From Hymenopus coronatus (Eukaryota; Arthropoda; Insecta; Mantodea; Hymenopodidae): a DNA stretch of 64,000 nt. The notes beneath the pieces are model-generated. The model saw only the letters and a program-made list of their open reading frames with translations, did not search any database and was not told the DNA's origin. The stretch lies in assembly GCA_030762935.1 (NCBI GenBank), contig CM060883.1, positions 52,288,001 through 52,352,000 on the forward strand, in the 5' to 3' direction. A program made the translations under genes and the position numbers. Shown here in pieces: positions 49,801 through 61,149 of this stretch; within the stretch, counting starts at the first letter, position 1, and every line of letters starts with the position of its first letter.

Positions 49801-50329
49801 TGTATATACTAGTATATTTGGGTTTTTGGATTAGCATGGATTATTCTGACCAGATGTTGAAACAGAAAGGTATAGTTCCTCTGTACACCAATATATTACA
49901 TACCTCCAGCAAATTGTTTATTCACGTTCCAAAAATCAGGTTCAGAAATATTAACAATATATGAGAGAAGTCTGCAATGTATTGTTGGAAGTTTATTGTG
50001 ATATAAATTAAATGTATCGTAACATTTTTGTATGTTTTTATACTTAATTTCTTTCCAATATAAACTCATTCTAAACATACATTTGCCACTTTTAACCTCT
50101 TTAAAATTAGATTTGCACTCATAATACATCAGTAATAAACACACCTTACCAGTGTAGTGTATATGTAATTGTAGTTACTTATGGTGTAGCAACAGAACAC
50201 AGCACAACACAACACAACAACACATTATATGCAAACTCTATATACATACATAACATTGCAATCTGTAGATCCTATTATGAGCTTAGACTTAAAGCCCAAA
50301 CTGTAGGATGTAGATCATGTCAACAATTG
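46873..50329. other. Intergenic: nothing recognised
   Basis: AT-rich sequence with short open frames that lack motifs (for example 46872-47060, 47279-47590, 49896-50144). A short CACAA microsatellite occurs near 50194-50222. Confidence 0.4.
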
Positions 50330-51370
50330 CATTTATTCATACTTATTAATACATTTATATACAAATAATAACTCTGACAATGAATTTTCAGAGGTGTCAG
50401 TTTTGCATAATTTTCAGTTACACGTCTGTTTCCAAAAGTCTACCTGTACACTTGCATTCTTAGAATATTCATGTTTATTTTATTTACAATGTTACATTAT
50501 TACCAGTATCTTTTGATTGAATTAAATCCTCCTCTGTATAGAAAGTGTGAGTAATAAGGTATCTTTTTAATTCTGATCTAAACTTGTTTTTGTTCATTTG
50601 CAATTCTTTTATAGAAGAGGGAAGTGATTAAACAAAACAATTCCTTTGTAGTAAACCCCTTTTTGGAATAACTGAAAATTATTTGTTGGTATATGTAAGT
50701 CCTGCCTATGTCTGGTCTCTTTGTTATGAATATTTGTACTTTTTGTAAACTTTTATAGGTTATTTATTACAGATGACAATATGGCTAGAATATATTCACA
50801 GGCTAATGGTAAAATTCAAAACATTTTGAAGAGTGGCTTGCAGTGAGTTGACCATCTTTCCCTTGCCATTATTCTTATTACCTTTTTTTGCATAATGAAT
50901 ACTTTTTGCATTTACTGAATTTCTCAAAATATTATTCCAGAAGTCGCCAATGAATGAAAATATGCATAATAAGCTGTTTTTAGTATGCTCTTATTTATAA
51001 GCTGAATTAAAGATCGGATTGCAAAACACGCAGAGCTCAGTTTGGGTAAGATATAATCAATATGGTGTTTTCAATTCATGTTACAATCAATCATAAGACC
51101 TAGGGATTTTGTATTGCAGGTTTCTGCAATCTGGTTATTTTCATATTCTATCCTTAGGTCTGCCATGTTTTATGCTTTATGCAAAAATTAATGTAGTTAG
51201 TTTTTTCAAAGTTTATGTGAATTTTATTACTTTCAAACCAATCATTTAGTGTGTTGAAAATGTTATTAGATGAATCTGGGAGCTGACTGACATTGTGTTC
51301 TTTAATTATAATACTTGTGTCATCCGCAAAAAGAACTGGATTGACAGCAACTTTAAATTTCATTCAACTT
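50330..51370 (-). mobile_element. Jockey-like LINE 3' half, minus strand (decayed)
   Basis: The catalytic block VLFADDTSIIIKEHNVS lies at about 51285-51335 (minus strand), followed by IHINFEKTNYINF. After a frameshift near 51150 comes SLGLMIDCNMN and the C-terminal region, with HIDYILPKLSSACFAIRSL and YYAYFHS..SGIIF near 50900-51070. The final ORF part reaches about 50500, and the A-rich 3' end lies near 50340. The order of motifs matches the LINE at 27414. 5'-truncated. Confidence 0.75.
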
Positions 51371-51602
51371 ACACCTCCCCTTAATTCTAAGTTGAGCATT
51401 AAGCAAACATACATAAACATTGGAATGAACATCATAATAATACTGTAGCAAACCTGCTCTTTATTTCAACTGATTACAGTAAGATATTTGTTTACAAATA
51501 AACTCTTATTTGATGCTTTTGCAACAATTCTGCCACACAGTTTTCTTTCAATACGCGCTGCAACTACATCTGGCTATGACTGCACACTCTGAACTGACTA
51601 AG

Positions 51603-52420
51603 TTTACTTTCTCTACATGTACTATGTGCATAGTGTATAGAGAAGATATTGTATTCCACCCAAAAATTCAATACCGAGATTTCACTAGAAATACATATTT
51701 TAGGGCACCTGTATCCAAAAAAAGCATTTTAAGAAAAAAAACCCATGTGTGGGGGTGGAAGTGGGGGTGGAGGCGGGGGCGGGGGTGTAGGCACAAGTGT
51801 GCATGTGAGACAAAGATTTCGAGGAAAATCCCCTTGGTAAATTTCAAAAATTTTGATTTTCTCAAAAATAGTTCTAACAGTTTTTATTAAAATACCGTAA
51901 TTAAAGATATTTACATTACAAATAAACTGTATATCTTGAATTTTCTGGGAATAGCCTCTGAAGATCTCTTTGTTCTGAATGAATTTTGCTGGATTTTGCA
52001 TAACTAATAAACCATAAGAGAAAGACTAAAGCTTACTACACAAAATATGTAGATCTCATTGAAACATATAGTTTATGTCATATACATTTTTTCGCGGAGT
52101 TGGCCATTTTTGAGATATTCCTTGTTATTGGTTTCAGTTTTAAAATACTTTAAACTTTCACATTCAGGAATTTGTCAACTCCTGCCAATACAAAGAAACT
52201 GACTTAATCCACATGGCAACCAGCTTTTAAAAGATTTGACTTGCACTTTAGCCAAGTTAATTCCTTTATTTCCTTCTACTGACAAGAAAGCAAGTAATAT
52301 GACCATTTCTGCTAATGTTTATCTTGATTGACAAGAAGTAAATAGAAGAATAAGCTTTTTAACAGCATTGTGTTACTGAGCTGTAGAGTAAGTCTTGTGA
52401 ATGGAACACATCTGATTTTT
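51603..52420 (+). repeat. Unnamed ~815-bp repeat, copy D
   Basis: It begins ACTTTCTCTACATGTACTAT and runs collinearly with copies A-C to GTAGAGTAAGTCTTGTGAAT and CTGATTTTT. A G-rich GGGGGTGG tract (51745-51790) replaces the GT-rich stretch of copy A. It is the only copy outside the coiled-coil gene and abuts the gypsy copy at 52440. Confidence 0.85.
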
Positions 52421-52439
52421 ATACCTGTCAATGTCGTCA

Positions 52440-53530
52440 ACGGAAATTCAAGAAGTAATGCTTATTGTCGCATGTGAAAACCACTGCATATCACAGACTC
52501 ATGCACAGGTGTAACAATGCATTAGCTAATGAAAGGAAGCCAACAATTAGCTATGTCTTTCTAAGCAACCCGCTCACACATGTGAGGTGATTATTGCCAG
52601 CAAGTATAGTCTCACTACTCCCTCCGCAGGCCTGGTTTTCCCAAACAGCACCATCATAATGGGTTAGAGGATCCAGGTGTGCTATCAGCCTTATCCCTTG
52701 AGGCAGCCTCTGTATGTGGCAGACAACATTATTTCTTCACTACAAGGTAGCTTGCGGTAGTGTCTCCTGGTCTGGGTAGGGCTGACCAACTGTTGGAAAC
52801 CTTGACAGTTGACCTGCCAGTCATAATGGTTCTTCATCCTGTCACTCGCTACCTGGATGTGTTGATGTACCATCTCATGTATATCATGAAGTCAATTTAT
52901 GAGATTCACTACAGTCGACTGACTGTTCTGACTCGGGAGAAATCCAAAACATCAGGTTACATTAAAGTAGCTGTCTGCCAAAGACCAACCTGGCTGGTGT
53001 TAAGGGTTGAAGAGCAGTAGACCAGCAAGAAAAGTGGCACCCTCAGGTTCCTGTCTCTCTAGTGATTGGCCACAACCTTCTTCAAATGTTCTTCTAGAGT
53101 TTTGATGTACCACTTAACTATGCTGTTTGACTGTGGGTGGAGAGATGTTGTGCACATCTTATTTACTTCAAATAGCTCCAGTGTATTTCTCATCAGAATA
53201 GACTCAAAGTTGGTGCCCTGATCACTGTAGCTCCAACGGTATCCTATAGGGGCAAATCAGCTCTTCTATAAGGCAGTCTGCAGTGGTCTTAGCCTCATAG
53301 TTAGGAATGGCATTTACCTCCAGGTACTTGGTGAACAACAAATGCTTGTTGTCCCTGTCTGACACACGAACTGACCCAGCTTCATCAATGGGTATGCATT
53401 TGAAAGGTGCTCCTATGTTATACAGCTACATTTGACCCCAGCTCCTGATCTATGGGCTGACTTGCCATACACACATGACATTAGCAGCATCACTTCTCAG
53501 CAGTTGCCCATAATGATTCTCAGCCAGTAG
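52440..53530 (-). mobile_element. Ty3/gypsy pol and 3'-end remnant, copy 2
   Basis: Minus-strand translation gives APFKCIPIDEAGSVRVSDRD (near 53380) and the KYLEVNAIPNYEAKTTAD block of the integrase core. Later come TFEEGCG and a VHQHIQVASDRMKNHYDWQV segment (near 52860-52800), and an LVSPTQTRR block. This order is that of Ty3/gypsy pol downstream of RNase H. 52440-52615 has homology with 61500-61690 and probably represents the 3' noncoding/LTR start. Many stops; inactive. Confidence 0.8.
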
Positions 53531-53559
53531 TAAATTTGGGTCATGGCATTAAACATTCA

Positions 53560-53690
53560 ATGGTATCTACCTTGGCGACTGAGGGAAACCATGAAAAATC
53601 CCTAGCCAGATTGATCAGTCTATGGGATTTGGACCCAGGACCTCCCAAATGTGGGCCTCAGACGTTACTGTCTGAGCAATTCCACCCGGT
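53560..53690 (-). repeat. tRNA-SINE family 2, copy 2
   Basis: It shares with 15590-15770 the order ATCTACCTTGGCGACTGAGG, AAACCATGAAAAA, AGCCAGATT and the B-box complement GGGATTTGGACCCAGG near 53626. It then runs into CCCAAATGTGGGCC and TCTGAGCAA. Confidence 0.6.
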
Positions 53691-53959
53691 TTTAAAAGTT
53701 TTTGTTGTGTTTATTGATTCTGTATAGCTCTCTTGCTCTCCAATATTTTCCAAATATTGTAGATATGGATATAAGGTCTGGACTTGCTGAAGGTGATCCT
53801 GGTCCATCACTTCTTGTTAATTATAGGAGACTCAAGCAGGGAAGAAATAAATTCCATTTCTGTGCAAGTGTTTTCACAAACAATCATGATCAACAATTAA
53901 TCTAAAATGTTAAGTAATTTTCCGTGAATATTCAGAGATTTTAAATAATTATGTGTTAA

Positions 53960-54290
53960 GAACAATGCCAAGGCCCAACTTTGTTGTGGATGACATAGCT
54001 AAAGAACATGTTGCATATCATTGCCACTTCAACCCCCATAGAATAATCCGGGTAGAAGTAAAAAGCTGTGTCACAAAACTTGACAATACTTTGGTAGAAG
54101 GGAAGCAATAAATGAAGTGGTGTCAGAAAATTTATTACTGGGGGAGGCAAAACCAATAATTGCCATAATCAACGATTGTGTGAATGAGCTGATTCTCTGG
54201 ATAAGTAGTGATTCCAAAGAGGAGGAAGAGCATAAAAGTGATGATAATGATGAAGAGTTGGATATGGAAGCTATAACTAATATCTAAACA
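53960..54290 (+). pseudogene. DDE (Tc1/pogo-like) transposase C-terminal fragment
   Basis: HVAYHCHFNPHRIIRVEVKS (from 54009) corresponds to the YHCDLNPIELIW.. region that carries the last catalytic acid in Tc1/pogo-like DDE transposases. After frameshifts a tail reads PIIAIINDCVNELILWI, then acidic Ser/Asp/Glu repeats to a stop near 54285. Only this 3' part remains. Confidence 0.55.
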
Positions 54291-54784
54291 GACTCATCTG
54301 TTCTCAAAGTGTTATTAGATCTTAAGTTTAAAAGTATAGTAATAGGGTACAAATATGTGTTATTTGCTACTCATAACTTTTATCTATTAACTACAACATT
54401 GTGCAGTATTGCTGATGTACAACATAATGAAGATTTTGATGCTACTTATATCTCTCCTCATATAGGTGTGCTCAGTTAAGTAATAGCAGTAATGATTTTG
54501 TTAAAAATTAATATTTGTTCATTCAGCCAGCAACTTCGTTTTTTTTTTTTTTTCAATAAAAAAACTTGATAATCATGCATAAGTTCAGCTATAGATAGGT
54601 ATCAGCATAAACCTTTGGTAGGTGGTGCTGTACCTTTAACATAGGGTTCACTGAACATTGTTGCAAGGCATCCAATGTGTGCCAAACTGATACAGCTGAT
54701 TCTGGCAACTGTTCATGTAACACTCATGTTACAAGTTAAAACATAATTGATTCAGATCCCTCAAAAATTTTTGAAAGAAACAAG

Positions 54785-55690
54785 ATGATTTTAATTCAAA
54801 ATCTTCTCGGGCTTCTAACCAGGTAAAAACTTGGCTTGACACCAACGTTTCGAAGAAGTGCATCTTCCTCGTCTTCAGGGTGAACTGATGGATTGAGCTT
54901 GCAGAGACTGGTATTTATAAGAGCTGGAATGAAGCTGACATCTGATTCGTTTGCGTGATATTATGGCCTGGTATTTAAGATGACGGAGACATGGGCACGG
55001 ACTTCCTAGAAAACTATTAATAGCAGTTATACGGAAAATGTTTTGTGTTTGAGCACGCATCTGCTAGAAATAAGCCTTGGAAGACTGCAGGTACAGGATT
55101 AGGTGTTAAGGCTCTTTAACATCGGTGTCCATGCTGAACTTAGTTGTAGGCCAGAATCGCGATTTAGATTATTTGTTTCAGATGAGATGGCTAAAGCTTC
55201 TTTTACTCTCCTTTCCCAGTAGTTCGAACACTTTGCCACTATCTTGGTGTTGGTAAAGTTAGCTCTGTGGCTTTGTTCTATACAGTGTTCAGCCAGTCCA
55301 GATTTTTCGGGTTGCATAAGCCTTATTGATCTTTGGTGTTCAGAAACGCGTGTGGCAATAGTGCGTCCTGTTTGGCCAATGTACACTGCGCTGCATTCGC
55401 AAGGAATGTAGTAGACACCAGGTACTCTTAGAGCTAAATTATCTTTAACTGGCCTGAATAAATTTTTGATTTTAGGTGGTGGCTTATGGATGGTTTTGAC
55501 ATTATATTTGTAGAGTAGTCTACTAATCTTTCCGGAAAAATTGCCGGTAAACGGTATATAGGCTATGGCGGCTGGCTTGTCTTTTTGTTGAGTGTTCTTG
55601 CTGGAGTTTCTTTTTTGTCCAGGTTCTGGGGTTTTTAAGATGATTTTAGTCAGAAGAGGTCCCCCAGAATAAATAACTTACAGCTGTCAA
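54785..55690 (-). mobile_element. Penelope-like element 3' part with GIY-YIG nuclease
   Basis: Minus-strand frames give AYIPFTGNFSGKISRLLYKY (55570-55510), KTIHKPPPKIKNLFRPVKD, then a GIY-YIG domain from 55415 to 55110. The domain shows PGVYYIPCECSAVYIGQTGR, a TRVSEHQRSIRL block, LAEHCIEQSHRANF and NNLNRDSGLQL. Known Penelope-like elements carry RT followed by this nuclease. The RT is missing (5' truncation near 55690). The 3' region to 54785 has a CTGAAGACGAGGAAG ... CTTCTTCGAAAC inverted pair. The frame is open over the nuclease, so this copy is comparatively young. Confidence 0.85.
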
Positions 55691-55734
55691 AGCCATCTTA
55701 AGGATGATTTTAATAATTGATTTACCTGTTGCCA

Positions 55735-55990
55735 CTGATGATGATGAGGGTGAGTAGCTCAAAGGTTTGTTGGAACCAGGATAGAATCATGGGCAAGACC
55801 ACAACCTGAACTGTCATGACCAAACAGGCTGATACTGCAATGGTTTCCCAATGTCTTGTGTAACTAGATCTAGGAGCAGTGGGCAAGAATCTGGTCAGGG
55901 TAAAAATATCCATGTCCCCATTGGGAATTGAACCTGACTTCCCCACATCAGAGACATGTACCTCTGCTGTATTATGTCCTGTAGTCATTG
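55735..55990 (-). repeat. tRNA-derived SINE, minus strand
   Basis: On the minus strand a head with GGTTCAATTCCCAATGGGG (B box, near 55932-55914) precedes a body with CAGATTCTTGCCCACTG, TAGATCTAGTTACACAAGAC and CCATTGCAGTATCAG. It sits just beyond the 5' truncation of the Penelope-like element. Confidence 0.55.
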
Positions 55991-56539
55991 CAATGGTGAA
56001 ATCGGTTCATTGAAAAACATTTTGTTTCTGATGCAATTTTTTTAAACATTAAAATGTTGCTCCCTTCAAGGAGTTACAGTAATTTACATCATATTTTTTA
56101 GACATTCACCAGTGCACTTAGAATTATACCAAAAGTGGATGGAGCTCTCCACCAGAGAAAAATTGGGCAACACTGTTGGTTCAGGTACTCTGAAGATATT
56201 AAGTACAGAAAGAAACCTGCTATTAAAAAGGTGTAACTAAATTAGTTATAGCAATTATTCAGTTTCTGAATATACGGTGTGTTTCCTAAAGAAGGAATTC
56301 AAACAAATGTTTATCCACAACTTAAGAAATTTCTTTAAATTGGTCTAATTATTTGGAAAATTCCAAGCACTTTGCTTTGTGAAAGGCATGGCTGGTGAGA
56401 AAAATGTAAACTTTATCTTTAAGCTCATACTGTCTGGAAATAGTTCTACCTCGAGACTGCTGTCTAACTTCAGTGTGAGACAATAAACACTTATAAATGC
56501 TTCTCATTTCCTCACAAAGCACTGCAAAGATGCGGGAAT
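55991..56539. other. Intergenic: nothing recognised
   Basis: AT-rich stretch between a SINE and the hAT remnant. It may contain unrecognised hAT 3' sequence. Confidence 0.35.
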
Positions 56540-57595
56540 TATAGGGTGAGACTTAATAAAATTAATTAATTATTTCACATCAGCCAATTTGTCAAGTTGA
56601 ATCGCAAAAAAAGGTTTGGCACAAATTCTTTCCAAAATTTCATTTTCAACATAATTAGACATATCTTTAATATGGTGGTAGACAATGGTATCATGTTGAC
56701 CTTTTTTGCAAAAGATTCACCAAGCATGCACTTTACTACATCATTTATACATGGCCACACTAAATCTTCAGTTATTGAATGAGATTTTGCAGTTCTAGCA
56801 ATTCTTAAAGAGCATTCTCATTTGTCACTGTTTGCACCAGATACAAAAGTAGTTAAATAATTTTTCCACCATTAGCTTTTCGTGTAAAACACTCAGCAGA
56901 TTTGTTTATAATGATGGGGCATGCAAGTGAAGAAGGTTTCAGATTACTGTTAGCAAGAATATCGCCACAAACAACACAGTGTAGTTTGGATAGTCCTTGT
57001 CACCTATATATGAAAATCCAAACCTAATGTAATTATCACACTCTCTTTCCTTTTCACACAGTTCAATTTTGTCAGATTGATACACATCACTAGAAGGTGA
57101 ATGACCTCTTGACACAACACAAATTTGTGATTATATTAAATCCATTTCCCTTTCAAGCTTCCATTTTTCAACCAGTTATCCATTTTAATGTGAATGGAAA
57201 CAATTCTGATACCTATACAACTGACAACTTGCTTGATTTACCTCAAGAAAAGAAGTAGGCTATTGAAAAGCCTGACTGCTTGTAATCATTCCTTAGTGGA
57301 GTTGCACATGATTGTTAGTATATTGTTAGAGCACAAAAAAGGTGGCAGAGTAAATTTCCATTGTAGTGAAATCAAATGCATTCCTAACATTGTTACATGC
57401 CTGTAAATCTGGCATTCATGGTAAATATTAATGTGATAAATTCCCTATTATTATGATACAGGATTAAGGAAACAATAATGGGCTTAACTTTGAAATGCGC
57501 CAATATGGAAAAGAGTTAGGTGAACCCTTGAAATATTTTGTGAACCCCCTGGGGGTTCACGAACCACAAGTTGGGAAATGATGCTCTAGAAGAAT
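56540..57595 (-). mobile_element. hAT transposon remnant (ZBED5-like transposase)
   Basis: Minus-strand translation gives a CEKERECDNYIRFGFSYIGD start (57060-57000), a degraded BED-finger region, then SLRIARTAKSHSITEDLVWP and DVVKCMLGESFAKKVNMIPL (56810-56690). Next comes FFAIQLDKLADV near 56600, the QLDESTDV region that carries the first catalytic Asp of hAT transposases. The right end at 57543-57595 has GGGGGTTCACGAACCACAAG, typical of hAT termini that begin with a G-rich, GAACC-containing repeat. The transposase is cut off after the first catalytic region. Confidence 0.75.
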
Positions 57596-57736
57596 GGAAA
57601 TAGTTAACATCTTGCACACTGCCTTTTATACCAAGAGAGAGCAGTTCTTTGGAGTGATTTAAAGAATGTGAAATTGCCTTTTCCAGGAATGATTTTAAAA
57701 ATGGTTTTCCAATCTGTTTTTCCTACCTAATATTAC

Positions 57737-58358
57737 AATTGAAGGGCTGAGAACCATAGTGGGCCATTTCCATGTGAGGTCAAAATTGAGCTGTTACCAT
57801 CTGTCGGTATAGTTTATGGTTACACATCTTACATTGCAGTTATATCTTATAACTGGGCCATGTCCAGCATTTCGCGTTTGCAAACAGTAGAGCATCAAAA
57901 TATGGGTCTAAATGAAACTACAAATTCTGTTAGTCAGATAGATTCAGATACATGCAGCAAATCACACTACCGCATATGATGATCTTATGTCCATGCTACC
58001 ATTTAGTCCTCCAGTGAATCATGATTTTTACAAGAGTTTGCGTGTGCAAGCCAATAATGATAATCAGCAGGACATTTATTAGATGTATGGAAATGGCCCA
58101 GTTACATTTCTTTAGGCTGAGCCAAATCCCAGCAAAGGAAAATAGCTCCCAATAAATAACTGTAAAACCTAATTTTGCATGAAGCCACATTAATGTTGTA
58201 CTAATATAAGATAGAAAATATATTCTAGATTTCTGTGGCATTTAGTTATTATGTGTAACTTGGCTCAATAAATTATTATATTGAAAAAACTTTGACCTTC
58301 TATTTCTCCATTTTTAAAAACTGGTGCTTGGCCCACTATGGTTCTCAACCCTTCAATT
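57737..58358. mobile_element. MITE with 30-bp terminal inverted repeats
   Basis: AATTGAAGGGCTGAGAACCA plus ten further bases (57737-57766) is repeated inverted at 58329-58358 with 29 of 30 positions identical. The 622-bp interior is AT-rich with no transposase. The terminal GGGTTGAGAACC sequence resembles hAT ends, so it is probably a non-autonomous hAT derivative. It lies 140 bp from a hAT remnant. Confidence 0.85.
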
Positions 58359-60234
58359 ATATGTTTGCTTGACTGCTATGTTTTATTCCATGTCACTAAA
58401 ATTCTGTAGTGACTTATATAAAGAATAACTAAGTCTGTTCATACTTGAGCCACTTATTATAAAGTTCTAGCAAAAAGAAATAACTTCAGAGTCATCTAAA
58501 AGAGTGTATCTTAAAACACACAATTGAAACAAATTTTACTGTAATTATTTTCAGATCATTAATAAAAAAAGATGATTTCTATTATAGCTTTTTCAGTTTT
58601 ATTACTAGTTTCTTGAGATAAGGTCAGTGGTATTCCCTCATTTTAAATGTCTGTGGTGTAATTGATCGAAACCTAAGCCATTTACTATCTGGATACAAGC
58701 ACCTGTAAATGTGTATAGGGATATTCTTTTTTGCAATTTTGAGTTCTGTTCAAAATACCCTAACTCTGGTTTCTGGATACTTGATATGATCCTGCCTAAG
58801 GAATTTTAAAATTTCAAATTAGTTTCTAACCAATTTTATTACTTATTTGCAGAAAAAATAGCACTTAATTTATTATGGCAACAGTAATAAAAAATATATT
58901 ATAATATTTTAAGTAACACAATATTTTCTGAAATGACTTTCCAGAGTATTCCAACTAAATCATTGGTCATGTATGCATTCAAAGATGTGTGTAATTTAAA
59001 GCATCTGCAATTTAAAATGAAAGTATAGTACAATATGATGTTACATTAATGCAGCTAAGTTCCTTTTTTCCTGATTCTGCATAATCAAACATATATGTAT
59101 TTTCTGTAAACACAAATGAGTGTTTCTTTTAGCAATTTGTTATCAAAGAAGATAATCTAAGGCTTTAATCACATCATGTTTTACAAGTTTTAGAGAAGTG
59201 GGGAAAGTTCTCTCATAACTATAAAAGTCAAAGACAGTAATAGACAAAATTTAAAGAGGAAATAGTTATTTTTCTTAGAGAAAACCATTTCTGATCTTGA
59301 AAGTTTGACTATTGCTGAGGGGCGTACCTAATATAGAAGTGTTAAGTTCTAAGGAAATATAAAACTCGGACAAAAAGAGCAAAACACAACTATTACACTA
59401 CTTCTAGCAGCCCTCTCCCAAAGCATGTTATCATAGTTAAATTTGTATATTGCAAATTAAATAACTTGTAAAATAGTGTTTCTTGTTTGTGCATAATTAC
59501 TTTGTAGGGTCATTATTTTATATGAGAAATAATCATTGGACTGAGAAATAGATTAATCCTGGAGTCAGGTATTGCAATGCTTGAAATACTACAACAAAAG
59601 CTAATTCACAACAAAAATTTCAAATACCTTAACGTATCTGTAATTTTATACCATTGTGTACATGTTTTCAATAAAAGAAATTAGTTAAAACAAATTCATA
59701 TTAAATTTTTGTTTCTGTCACTCACTTTTCCCGATTCCGAGCTTGATTAAAGCAACCTATGCATGAAACACCTTTTATGCAAATATGACTGAAGAAAATG
59801 TTTTATAGGTGAAATGTTTTTGTTATTTTAAAACTAATATTTTAATTGAAAGCATGTATTTGTATACTGTAGTATAGTCAGAAGCAAAGAAATGTTATAG
59901 TTATGTCGTTGTGCTAGAATAATGTGCAAAAGTTCTCTATATTTCTGTTTATAAAATGCATCCTAGAGGCATGATAAAAGTAGATGTAGATAGAGCAGTT
60001 GTTTTGTAAGATAGTATTTGTCAGTCTCTTTCTACATTGTAAAACAAGACTGTGCAAAAAGGTAAGTTGCATTTACATGCATGCATATCGCTATTAAAAA
60101 TATTATACATAAAACCTGGAGTGCCACTGTCTGTTTTAAAATTGTTTGTGTTGGATAATATATCAAGTAAATGTAAAATGATCATGAGACTTGTATACAT
60201 TGCTACAATGATATGAATTTGGAGAAGTGATTGT
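58359..60234. other. Intergenic: nothing recognised
   Basis: AT-rich sequence with no supported coding or repeat feature. Confidence 0.45.
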
Positions 60235-61060
60235 TCTACTACAATCCCTCTTCTTTTCTCAGTATTAATTTCTTCTTCTCAAGCAATACATTCCTCTTGA
60301 GACCAGTCTTTCTCATTGAGTAGTCACTTCCATGACCAACTGTCAGGAGTATCTTTGAGCTGCGTCTTCTGGATGGCAAATCCCCTGGATTCATGTTGCC
60401 TGGTACATGGTGTGTGAATCTACTGGGTCACTGTAGTGACATATTTGCTTACACATGTTGCCCTCAAAGGTGCTCTGCTTTTCATTTCTTTTGATCCACA
60501 ACTGTAAAAGTTTTTAAATTCCATTGCTTTTTTATTTGGATGCTTATATATGTTCCTATGAATGTGGCCAGAGGTTCTAAGCAAGGAATTGTTGCCACAT
60601 TCCTGAATGCAATCCTTATTTTGTTCAAGTTTTACTTAAACTTCTGACCCTGTTTCAGTTCTTAAGAAAGCACATGTTGCATAAACATGCTTACTTGCAT
60701 CACAAAATGTTTGTAATTATATTCTTACCTGTTGCTGAAATGTCTGAAGAAGTATTCTGGGAATACCAACCTGTTTTAGTCACTGTAACTGCTCTGCCCA
60801 TAACAAAGCATTCTGTGAAGTGAACTGGTAACTCATCATCCTATTAGTACTTCCCCATATTTCCTGTAGTACAACCTTGGAATTAGTGCATAAGGCATGT
60901 GTACCTAATGGGATCAAATATCCTCTGGGATACAGTAGCTTTCTCTTTGTAATCAGATGGGACAATATTGGTATCATATCAAAATCACAGTAAAACTTAC
61001 CCAGTTTTGAATTCCATGTCCTAATACACATGTAAGTTGAGAGAACAGATACAAAAAGAA
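60235..61060 (-). mobile_element. BEL/Pao retrotransposon pol remnant
   Basis: Minus-strand frames read TKRKLLYPRGYLIPLGT (near 60955-60905), then SKVVLQEIWGS (60870-60838) and LKQVGIPRILLQ (near 60775). This is the segment after the reverse transcriptase in BEL/Pao elements (TKR..LS....FDPLG...P...KILLQ.LW). Further down, RFTHHVPGNMNPGDLPSRRR (60420-60360) matches the HVP...NPADLPSRG block before the BEL/Pao integrase. Stops are present throughout. Confidence 0.75.
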
Positions 61061-61149
61061 AGATCTTATAAGACCTTGTGACTACGTGCTGAATGTGTGC
61101 ATCTGCGCCATGCTGGCCCATAATTGCTGCACATGTGTAATTGGCTTTC

